The translations under genes were made by a program, and so were the position numbers. Source: Lentisphaeria bacterium (GTDB lineage Bacteria > Verrucomicrobiota > Lentisphaeria > Victivallales > Victivallaceae). Taken from it: a stretch of DNA of 40,978 nucleotides. Positions 1 to 6,847 of this stretch are shown one piece after another. The notes beneath the pieces were generated by a model, which was given only the letters and a program-made list of their open reading frames with translations, did no database searches and was not told the origin of the DNA. Position 1 is the first letter of the stretch. The number at the start of each line of letters is the position of its first letter. The DNA lies in the NCBI GenBank assembly GCA_900768505.1, contig CAAGED010000040.1, positions 1 to 40,978 of the forward strand. Reading direction: 5' to 3'.

Positions 1-93
1 ATTGATTGTTTTGTGATGACTATAATCAATCAGGAAACAGGCCGCTTTTCAAGGGACCTCTTTCAAAATGTGCGCAATTTTCCGGACGTTATC
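1..93 (-). mobile_element. Outer end of an IS256-family element leaving the window
   Basis: Read on the minus strand, 93 to 1 begins GATAACGTCCGG and continues through a stretch identical over 26 bases (57-82) to the left end of the IS at 39556-39581. Further in, TGATTGATTATA and ACAAAACAATCAAT (1-32) recur in both copies, but the bases between differ. The terminal GATAA-GTCCG pattern is what I know from IS256-family inverted repeats. The transposase would start beyond base 1 and is not visible. This is a related but non-identical copy to the one at the right edge. The tip is placed at 93 by motif; no target duplication can be tested because the other end is outside. Confidence 0.7.
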
Positions 94-332
94 TCAAGGG
101 ATTATGGATAGGAAAACGCAGTTAATCCACCAATATGCCTGTCAGAATTGCGACTGTATGGCAGAAAGGAAACTCTGCGAAGCACGCTATCATGGTTGGA
201 AGGCTGGCGCGGATTTTGCCGAATGTTTCGGTTTTTATGAACGACCGATTCCAGGACAAAAAAGCGTTCTCGAAGAGATTTCAGCGGTTCGACCATAATA
301 ACATCTCTTCTGCGCTTTGTGAAAAAATGAGC
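94..332. other. Intergenic remnant DNA, no supported gene
   Basis: This stretch lies between the IS256-type tip and the ISL3-like remnant. Short open frames occur on both strands, but none has a recognisable family, a good ribosome binding site or a usable composition. It is probably debris of successive insertions next to the tRNA gene. Confidence 0.4.
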
Positions 333-480
333 TCAAACGACCACCTGTAATTTACGATTTGGCAGATCGAAGATTATCATCCTCATGTACTCATTATCCC
401 GATAGCCGTATGCTTGACGCAATACTGTACGCACTTTGTTATTGAATCTTGCCCTAGTCACGCTCGTCGCAACGTCAGAA
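333..480 (-). pseudogene. C-terminal fragment of an ISL3-type transposase
   Basis: The minus-strand frame ending at the stop at 333 carries RFNNKVRTVLRQAYGYRDNE followed by a YMRMII segment. This matches the conserved C-terminal block of ISL3/IS204/IS1001-type (DDE_Tnp_ISL3) transposases, where NNK(I/V)K.L.R.AYGYRD.E.F follows the last catalytic Glu. Upstream the frame soon runs into tRNA-Arg, so the catalytic DDE core is missing and only about 45-50 residues remain. It is a truncated relic, not an active gene. The family call rests on that motif from memory; the left boundary of homology is approximate. Confidence 0.6.
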
Positions 481-513
481 TACCAAGATTCCTTCTCTGT
501 TTTGAGGATAAAT

Positions 514-590
514 TGGTACACCCGAAGGGGCTTGAACCCATAACCTTCTGGTCCGTAGCCAGACGCTCTATCCAATTGAGCTACGGGTGC
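514..590 (-). tRNA. tRNA-Arg (anticodon ACG)
   Basis: The minus strand gives GCACCCG at the 5' end pairing with CGGGTGT at the 3' end, then discriminator A and encoded CCA (514-516). The anticodon stem TCTGG/CCAGA encloses the loop CTACGGA, so the anticodon is ACG (554-556), which is read as ICG after deamination. The T-arm GGTTCAAGCCCC is canonical. It is 77 nt long. Its 3' end faces the transposase remnant at 333-480, consistent with tRNA 3' ends being insertion hot spots. Confidence 0.96.
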
Positions 591-697
591 ATCTTGTTAT
601 AACCATTTCTGATTACCTCATTAATTTACATCAATTATTAATTTTTGCAAATAAACAAGTAAAAAAAACGGTAAAAATATCACTTACCAAGCTACTT

Positions 698-1750
698 TTA
701 CTTTTTCTCGTCAAAAAACAATGTATCGTGCTGATTTTTACGGTGAATCCACAAAACAGGAAGTGGCTCAATGGGATTCTGAAATGAATTCACCCATAAG
801 GCCTGGGCATTGTCACCAGTCAATTCCAGTTTGTTCCATAACGGGTTAATTTCGTATTTTTCCGGCGGCGTGTACCAGTAGGTGTTGCGCCAGTAAAAAA
901 TCGTACCGGTGGAATCGGTATGAGAAGTAGTGAATTTTGATTTGCCGCCTAAAATCCGCCGTCCCAGCTTTTTCCACCGCCGGGTGTCGATTTTCTCAAA
1001 ATATTTCAATGCCTGATGCCATATTTTTTCCGATTGACGCTGACGCAATGCACCAATTGAGGCAGACAAATTATCACGGATTTCCTCATCCGTCAGGACA
1101 AAACGCAATTCATACCAGACACTGCACATCCGGAACAAACGCCGCTGAGTCCAAAACCAGATTGAATGAACATTCCACGGATCCACCAACTTAACCTCAC
1201 CGTTCGGCAGCACAATTACATTGCCGGAGTGAAAATCCGGATGAAATATTTTTTTTACAAAGAGCCGATTGATAATATCGCAAAATTTTTCAAAAAACAA
1301 TCTCCGCAACTCCGGATTTTTTCTGGCCGTACGATAGAAATATTCCCGCCCTGAAACCGCATCCGCTTCTGCCTTGGAGAGCGCTACCCCCCCTCGCCCC
1401 GAAAAACGTCCCCATGCTAAATATTCAATAATTGGTATTTCGCAATTTTGCAAATCAACCGCAAACTTGTACTCTTTTCTGGCGTAGCGCCATCCACATT
1501 TCAAAATATTACGTTGAGGAAGGAACACCTTCAAAAAATATCCCGCACGTTCCGCTTCACTCTGCTTCGGAATAAATTCTACCACCAGACGCTTGGGATT
1601 GTGTTTAACAATACGCCATTGATATTGCGTTGAATCGAAAATAAAACCTGCGTCTTTGCCATGCCAAACAATCTTGCAAGACGCCAGATAATTTATTACC
1701 CCGTTCCAGTCGCCGGCATCTGTCATTTTTTTCAACTCTTTGCCGCTCAT
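698..1750 (-). CDS. Kdo/WaaP-like lipopolysaccharide kinase family protein
   Basis: Protein of 350 residues with a kinase fold of the WaaP/KdkA (Kdo kinase) type, which phosphorylates sugars of the lipopolysaccharide inner core at the cytoplasmic membrane face. Visible motifs are a nucleotide-binding Lys in FLKVF (about residue 74), an ARKEY segment with the alpha-C Glu (about 93), the catalytic loop HPDFHSGNV (Asp about 172, Asn about 177) and LVDP replacing DFG (Asp about 190). About 160 residues follow with no family I can name. An upstream GTG at 1765 is in frame, but the ATG at 1750 has GGAG nine bases before it and starts just past the stop of the preceding gene, so I prefer it. It is the last gene of the proC-cyclase-nuclease-like operon. 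The substrate is inferred from family only. Confidence 0.75.
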   Translation of the reverse strand: MSGKELKKMTDAGDWNGVINYLASCKIVWHGKDAGFIFDSTQYQWRIVKHNPKRLVVEFIPKQSEAERAGYFLKVFLPQRNILKCGWRYARKEYKFAVDLQNCEIPIIEYLAWGRFSGRGGVALSKAEADAVSGREYFYRTARKNPELRRLFFEKFCDIINRLFVKKIFHPDFHSGNVIVLPNGEVKLVDPWNVHSIWFWTQRRLFRMCSVWYELRFVLTDEEIRDNLSASIGALRQRQSEKIWHQALKYFEKIDTRRWKKLGRRILGGKSKFTTSHTDSTGTIFYWRNTYWYTPPEKYEINPLWNKLELTGDNAQALWVNSFQNPIEPLPVLWIHRKNQHDTLFFDEKK

Positions 1751-1754
1751 AATA

Positions 1755-2642
1755 TTACGCTCCACAATACCCTTTAAATCGACAATTACAACATTTTTCG
1801 CCGATTTTTATTTCATGAGGTTGTAAACTCTGCAAAAATTCCAGGCTTTCCGCCTCAATTTGCTTCACACTGCGGGCAATATTCAACTCCTCATCCGACA
1901 AGATATAATCTGCACCATCGCTTTGACGATAAAAAAGGCAACTCACCTTTTCCGGCAATAACATGAAATATTGCCAGCCGATGTATTTGCCCACCACTGA
2001 ACGCAAATGGTCATTTTCCGGCGAATCGCTCCGCAACAACAAATTAAGTTTACCGGTGCGCTCATAAAAAGCCGCACTGATCCGGCAATAAATCTTCACT
2101 CCATCCAAAGCCACATGAGCCGGCTCAGCAATCACCTTGAACGCGCTACCTGACATGCTCAATATTCTTCGACACAAATTAGAAGCTAAAAAAACGTCAA
2201 TTTTAGCATTCAGCAGATCGGTGCAGCGCCCCATAACCTCCTCCAACGCCATTTCTCCATAATAAAACTCGGCAATATTCGGCCGTTTTGGATCCTGCTC
2301 CCAGCATCTCCCCTGCAAGGAAAAGCGCAAATAACTCAACTTCCGTTGGGCAATTGAACGCAAATCACTCTCCAATGCCGCCTGACTGCCTCCCGTATGA
2401 CAATGATAACAATATTCAAAAAAAATCTCACTCCACACCGCATCCAACCATAATGCAATTGATTTCAACTGTTTCAAACATTCAAGTTGGCGTTGCGCAC
2501 GCGCGTCCCAAAAATCAATCCAGCCCCGCGCCCCGTAATGAAGGAAATAAGCCTCCGGGCAATACGCAAACTGCTTGCGGCGGCTCATCGACCACGCAGC
2601 AGCAGGCCATATTTCAACTTCATTTCGCTCAAACTCTTCCAT
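1755..2642 (-). CDS. RecB/Cas4-like PD-(D/E)XK fold protein, probably inactive, Fe-S type
   Basis: Protein of 295 residues. The N-terminus, with WSMSRRKQFAYCPEAYFLHY (about 17-36), resembles the W-S-x-SR-x(3)-F-x(2)-CPR-x-Y entry helix of AddB/Cas4-like PD-(D/E)XK nucleases. The C-terminus has C284-x2-C287-x5-C293, which with C28 makes the four-cysteine [4Fe-4S] arrangement of that group. The usual nuclease residues are not visible: the G-x-x-VH helix reads LDAVWSEIF, the ID strand reads RISAAF, and no D/E-x-K follows. I infer a structural or binding role rather than cleavage. It starts 15 bases after the cyclase stop (GAG before ATG) and ends 4 bases before the kinase ATG, so the three are surely cotranscribed. 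An unrecognised divergent active site cannot be excluded. Confidence 0.6.
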   Translation of the reverse strand: MEEFERNEVEIWPAAAWSMSRRKQFAYCPEAYFLHYGARGWIDFWDARAQRQLECLKQLKSIALWLDAVWSEIFFEYCYHCHTGGSQAALESDLRSIAQRKLSYLRFSLQGRCWEQDPKRPNIAEFYYGEMALEEVMGRCTDLLNAKIDVFLASNLCRRILSMSGSAFKVIAEPAHVALDGVKIYCRISAAFYERTGKLNLLLRSDSPENDHLRSVVGKYIGWQYFMLLPEKVSCLFYRQSDGADYILSDEELNIARSVKQIEAESLEFLQSLQPHEIKIGEKCCNCRFKGYCGA

Positions 2643-2657
2643 AATTGCTCTAATTTA

Positions 2658-3665
2658 TCAATTGACAAAAAACATATTGCACTGCCCCTTGCCCTTAACC
2701 TCAAATGCCCCCCGCGGTTCAAAACAAACGGCGGCGGAACTCTTTTTGTAGACCTCCTCCGATACATTTATCCGCATCGGCATTGAGAAATTTTCCATTC
2801 TGGAGGCGGTATTGACGGTGTCGCCAAAAATATCGTAAATATATTTTTCCACTCCGATAACTCCGGCCACAATCGGACCGCAATGAATTCCAACCCGAAT
2901 TTCCCATTGGTATTCGTGAGTCTCATTGCGTTGCCTCAAATAAGCAATCATCTCCTGCGCCGCTTCAATAATATTCAGGCAAATCTTACCGTCGTAATTA
3001 GTCATGCCGCTGACGCACATATATGCATCGCCGATGGTTTTTATTCGTTCGCAGTTATGGCGTTTGCAGATATGGTCGAATTCGCCAAAAATGTCATTTA
3101 ATTCGGCAATTACAACTTGAGGCGGCATAAGCGAACTCTTGGCGGTGAAATTAATAATATCCGAGAAAAATACCGCCACATCCCCGAACACCTCCGGCTT
3201 ACTGCTGCCGGTCTGATCCAGTTCCTGAATAATCCGCTCCGGCAAAATATTCCGCAACAACGCCGCCGAGCGATTTTTCTCCTCCTCCAACTGCTCTTTT
3301 ACGGCCAGCAAATCTAAATTTTTAGCCGCCAATATATCTTTAGTTTCACTGATTTGCTCGTTCAATTCCATCAACTTTATTGAGGCCTCCGCCAATTTGA
3401 ATTGTTTGGCATTCAACTCGTTCTGCTGCGCATCGTAACGCACCTTGGCTGAATCAGCCTCAATTTTATTGCGGTCGTAATCGTAAATAATCGGCATCAC
3501 CCGATGAACAAATTTGCGGTGTCGCGCCCACAGCCCGCTTTTGAAACTGGCCACACGCAACTCGGTCTCCCGACGATAACGGTAGAAATAAAACGCCAAC
3601 GCCAACAAAACCATGCTCAGGCATATTACCACACCCCACAAAATCATCCATCCGGTTTTATCCAC
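2658..3665 (-). CDS. Membrane-anchored class III adenylate cyclase
   Basis: 335 residues. One membrane helix (about 6-28) is followed by a Lys/Glu-rich coiled coil (about 65-135), then a class III nucleotidyl cyclase catalytic domain (about 150-335) that would sit in the cytoplasm as a homodimer. Metal-binding aspartates are D169 (FFSDIINFT) and D213 (IGDAYM). Transition-state residues are N285 and R289 (NTASRME), with the phosphate Lys in VKGKG (324-326). Base-specifying positions are K209 and D278, the adenylate-cyclase pair rather than the Glu/Cys of guanylate cyclases, so the product is predicted to be cAMP. The start is GTG at 3665 with a strong GAGGGGG five bases upstream. It lies 20 bases after proC and 15 before the nuclease-like gene. 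No sensor domain is present apart from the coiled coil. Confidence 0.88.
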   Translation of the reverse strand: MDKTGWMILWGVVICLSMVLLALAFYFYRYRRETELRVASFKSGLWARHRKFVHRVMPIIYDYDRNKIEADSAKVRYDAQQNELNAKQFKLAEASIKLMELNEQISETKDILAAKNLDLLAVKEQLEEEKNRSAALLRNILPERIIQELDQTGSSKPEVFGDVAVFFSDIINFTAKSSLMPPQVVIAELNDIFGEFDHICKRHNCERIKTIGDAYMCVSGMTNYDGKICLNIIEAAQEMIAYLRQRNETHEYQWEIRVGIHCGPIVAGVIGVEKYIYDIFGDTVNTASRMENFSMPMRINVSEEVYKKSSAAVCFEPRGAFEVKGKGQCNMFFVN

Positions 3666-3685
3666 GATTACCCCCTCTTACGGAA

Positions 3686-4495
3686 TTATTTTTTCTTGGA
3701 CGCAAACATTTTGGATTTTTCCGCCGCCGCATTGACCGCCTCAATCACAATGCCGCGAAATGCATTCTTTTCCAAAACATTCACTCCCACCGCCGTAACT
3801 CCTCCCGGCGAAATTACATTGTCCCGCAACTGACCGACATGCTGATCGCTTTCCAAAACCATTTTAGCCGCTCCCAATACAGTTCCGGCCGCCAATTTCA
3901 GCGCTGTCTGCCGACTTAAGCCGTTGGTGACTCCGCCATCTGCCAGCGCAGCGATAAAATCAAACACATAAGCTGGACCGCAACCACTCAATGCGGTTAC
4001 TGCATCCAGTAAATTTTCCGCCACCGGGTAGACCGTTCCAACAGCGTTGAAAACACATTCAACCATCTTTTTGTCCTCGCCGCCAACCGCCGGACTGCAG
4101 CAATATGCCGCCACGCCGGCGCCAACCAGTGCCGGAGTGTTGGGCATTACCCGAATAATCTTTTCACTGCCAGTTTGTTCGCTCAACTCGTCAATGGTTT
4201 TACCGGCCACAATTGAAATAATAGTTTTACCGCACAAAAACCTACGGATCGGCGACAACGCATTATTTAAATACTGCGGCTTGACCGCCAAAAAAACATA
4301 ATCCGCACCTGCAAAATCCACCCGGGATAAATCATTGAAAGCCTCCACCTTACTGGCTTGTTCAAACGCCCGGCAAGCCGCTTCGGAGACATCAAACGCG
4401 CTCAAATTATCATTTTTGAACAATCCGCTGCCAGTCATACCGCCGGCAATGGCAGTGGCCATTTTCCCAGCCCCTAAAAAAATAAATTTACTCAT
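3686..4495 (-). CDS. proC: Pyrroline-5-carboxylate reductase
   Basis: 269 residues, the normal family length. It reduces 1-pyrroline-5-carboxylate to proline with NAD(P)H in the cytosol. An N-terminal Rossmann motif is GAGKMATAIAGG (8-19), with a cofactor segment at FLAVKPQ. The family blocks MPNTPALVGAG and ALSGCGPAYVFDFIAALADG, plus the C-terminal SPGGVTA, are present. The start ATG has AAGGTG five bases upstream. It is the first gene of a tightly spaced leftward set with the cyclase, the nuclease-like protein and the kinase. The function is secure; why it is cotranscribed with those genes is not evident. Confidence 0.95.
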   Translation of the reverse strand: MSKFIFLGAGKMATAIAGGMTGSGLFKNDNLSAFDVSEAACRAFEQASKVEAFNDLSRVDFAGADYVFLAVKPQYLNNALSPIRRFLCGKTIISIVAGKTIDELSEQTGSEKIIRVMPNTPALVGAGVAAYCCSPAVGGEDKKMVECVFNAVGTVYPVAENLLDAVTALSGCGPAYVFDFIAALADGGVTNGLSRQTALKLAAGTVLGAAKMVLESDQHVGQLRDNVISPGGVTAVGVNVLEKNAFRGIVIEAVNAAAEKSKMFASKKK

Positions 4496-4526
4496 TACCG
4501 CACCTTAAAAAAAGTATTACTCTTTT

Positions 4527-4532
4527 ATTATA
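4527..4532 (-). promoter_or_regulatory. Possible -10 element for the proC operon
   Basis: TATAAT on the minus strand, about 32 bases upstream of the proC ATG. No convincing -35 hexamer lies 16-18 bases away, so this is a weak call based on position and a perfect -10 only. Confidence 0.3.
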
Positions 4533-4660
4533 TGGTTCCATTTAATGAAACTTTTTTATCAAAATGCTCAACTAAAAAAAATCTAACCCCAATATCGCAT
4601 AAGGCAAATTAATACCGCAAAAAAAAGCTTTTTTTTAGCTTTATTTTATAAAAAATGCGA

Positions 4661-4694
4661 AAATGCCGCCCCCGATTACTCGGGAACGGCATAA
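4661..4694 (-). terminator. Terminator downstream of hydA
   Basis: ATGCCG (4663-4668) pairs with CGGCAT (4687-4692), and inside it CCCCG pairs with CGGGG-like bases. On the minus strand the hairpin is followed by TTTTCGCATTTTTTAT. It lies about 120 bases past the hydA stop and before the proC operon promoter, as expected for a Rho-independent terminator. Weaker short hairpins lie at 4730-4785. Nothing coding is visible in 4496-4810. Confidence 0.55.
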
Positions 4695-4810
4695 TTTAAA
4701 TATTAATTTTTCATAAATCTCAAATCCAGGCGGAATTTAAGTATACCCTCCGCCCGTCCAGGAAACCCGGCAATTTTTCTGCCGATGAAAAATTATATTT
4801 TCAAGGCAGC

Positions 4811-6817
4811 TTACTTCAACGCTCCGGCAATTTCATTCTCAATTGCCGCCAAATTGGCTTCCGCCAAGGCAGCAACCATTCTGCCGTTAACTTTCACTGC
4901 GCCATCCGCCTGCGCGCCGTTGTAGTAATTAATGGAAAAACTGACCTTCCCGTTGCCGTTGTTCTTGACAAATTCTGCAATCTTCTCCGCAACCTGCTGC
5001 GCCGGAACATTACCTGCATTATCCGTTACAGACAAAGCAGCAACCACCTTAACTTTAGCATCCTTGGCGGCAATGACATTGTCCAGAACTTCAAACATAT
5101 CATTGCGGTTTTCATAACCGGTGTGCAATTTATTGTGCGCTTCGTGTGAGCCCGGGCAACCGCCAAAACTCTCGGCGTAGCACTGCTCGACCAGGAAATT
5201 GTCCTGAGGCTTCTGCAACTGCTGAGTCTTGTCCGCATTGTACAAGCCGGCCATACGCTTAATGCGACGATCGGCGGTTGTCTGCGGTTGACCGGCGCCG
5301 GAAATACAACCGCCGGGGCAGGCCATTACTTCCACGAAGTCGAACTTCTCTTCGCCGGACTTGATTCTATCTGCTAATTTTTTCGCCGCCGCCAGCCCGT
5401 AAACCACGCCGACGCGGATCTTATTGCCGGCTACATCCAACTCGGCACTCTTGATATTTTCCAAACCGCGAACCATTTTGAAGTCAACATTCTTCAATTT
5501 TTCGCCGCTGACCTTTTCAACCGCATAACGCAACGCCGCTTCCATAACTCCGCCGGTAGTTCCAAAAATCACTCCGCCACCGGTAGAGAAACCAAACGGC
5601 ATATCAAATGCTTCCGCCGGAAGAGACTCAAAATTAATTCCCATACTGCTGATCATGCGACCGATTTCGCTGGTGGTCAACACCATATCAACATCAGACC
5701 GTCCGTCAACCTTGAATTTATCCAACTGCGCTTCAAACTTCTTGGCCGTACAGGGCATAATCGAAACAACCACCAAATTTTCCGGCGCCACGTTCAACTT
5801 CTCCGGCAGCGTCTTGCGTGCTACCGAACCAAAAATCTGCTGAGGACTGCGAGTGGAGGACAAATTGCCAATAAATTCCGGCAAATATGTTTCGCAATAT
5901 TTTACCCACGCGGGGCAGCAACTGGTGAAAAGCGGCAACTTTTCGCCCTTGGTATAACGACCTATAAATTCCGTAGCCTCTTCAAAAATTGTCATATCCG
6001 CCGCAAAACAGGTGTCGTAGACATAATCAAAACCCATCAATTTCAGGGCACTGACCAATTTCCCGCTGGTGTTTTCACCCGGCTCCAAGTCAAACATTTC
6101 ACCAATCGCCACCCGTACCGCCGGAGCGATCTGCGCCACAACCACCTTATTGGTGTCATGCAGAGCATCCCATGCCCGGTTGCGATCCTGTTTCGGAATA
6201 ATTGCGCCGGTGGGGCATACTGCGGCACACTGTCCGCAATTTACGCACTCAACTTCGCTGAGATTTTGGTCGAAAGCCGGTGCAACCTTGCTTCTAGAAC
6301 CGCGATTGATCAAATTGATCGCACCAATTCCCTGAATTTCACTGCAAACCCGCACGCAATCGCCGCAAAGCACGCATTTGTTGGGATCCCGCTCCAACGA
6401 GGGAGACGAATTATCAATCGGCGCCATATCCTTGAGCTGTTTGTAACGAATCTCCTCCACGCCCAAACGACGCGCCAAATCCTGCAATGTGCAGTTACTG
6501 CTGCGTACACAGGTGGGGCATTCACGTTTGTGATTGGCAAGGAGCAATTCCACGTTAATCTTGCGCAATGCGCGCAACTGCTTGTTGTCGGTATGAATGA
6601 CCATGCCGGCCTCCGGCTTGGTTGAGCAGGTTGCCATGATGCCCTTACCATCCACCTGAACCAGACAGAGACGGCAGGCGCCGTAAATTGACAATTCAGA
6701 ATGATAGCAGAAAGTGGGGATATCAATCCCCGCCTTGCGGATAACTTCCAACAGATTGCGTTCCGCGTCAAACGACACGGTCATGCCGTTGACGGTCAAA
6801 GTTTTTGCTTCGCTCAT
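4811..6817 (-). CDS. hydA: [FeFe] hydrogenase catalytic subunit HydA with extra C-terminal domain
   Basis: 668 residues. In order: plant-type [2Fe-2S] domain (C37, C48, C51, C64); NuoG-type His/Cys cluster (H96, C100, C103, C109); two [4Fe-4S] clusters (C148-C158 and C191-C201); then the H-cluster domain with TSCCPAW (C300 as the probable proton relay, C301 as ligand), MPCTAKK (C356), and C500/C504 in the ACPGGC segment. The small-subunit segment GSHEAHNKLHTGY ends near 568. Numbering runs one ahead of clostridial CpI, so all H-cluster ligands are present. Residues about 575-668 are extra, with no cysteine. It reversibly makes H2 and, with HydB and HydC, should couple NADH and ferredoxin oxidation. 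The start ATG has GGAG 12 bases upstream and lies 30 bases after hydB. The trimeric bifurcating role is inferred from the operon. Confidence 0.95.
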   Translation of the reverse strand: MSEAKTLTVNGMTVSFDAERNLLEVIRKAGIDIPTFCYHSELSIYGACRLCLVQVDGKGIMATCSTKPEAGMVIHTDNKQLRALRKINVELLLANHKRECPTCVRSSNCTLQDLARRLGVEEIRYKQLKDMAPIDNSSPSLERDPNKCVLCGDCVRVCSEIQGIGAINLINRGSRSKVAPAFDQNLSEVECVNCGQCAAVCPTGAIIPKQDRNRAWDALHDTNKVVVAQIAPAVRVAIGEMFDLEPGENTSGKLVSALKLMGFDYVYDTCFAADMTIFEEATEFIGRYTKGEKLPLFTSCCPAWVKYCETYLPEFIGNLSSTRSPQQIFGSVARKTLPEKLNVAPENLVVVSIMPCTAKKFEAQLDKFKVDGRSDVDMVLTTSEIGRMISSMGINFESLPAEAFDMPFGFSTGGGVIFGTTGGVMEAALRYAVEKVSGEKLKNVDFKMVRGLENIKSAELDVAGNKIRVGVVYGLAAAKKLADRIKSGEEKFDFVEVMACPGGCISGAGQPQTTADRRIKRMAGLYNADKTQQLQKPQDNFLVEQCYAESFGGCPGSHEAHNKLHTGYENRNDMFEVLDNVIAAKDAKVKVVAALSVTDNAGNVPAQQVAEKIAEFVKNNGNGKVSFSINYYNGAQADGAVKVNGRMVAALAEANLAAIENEIAGALK

Positions 6818-6847
6818 TTCTATATAAACTCCAATATATTCTGTAAA

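Noticed and set aside
6158..6771. Long open frames overlapping hydA on both strands
   Set aside because: The hydA frame holds every iron-sulfur and H-cluster motif; the others are shadows of it.
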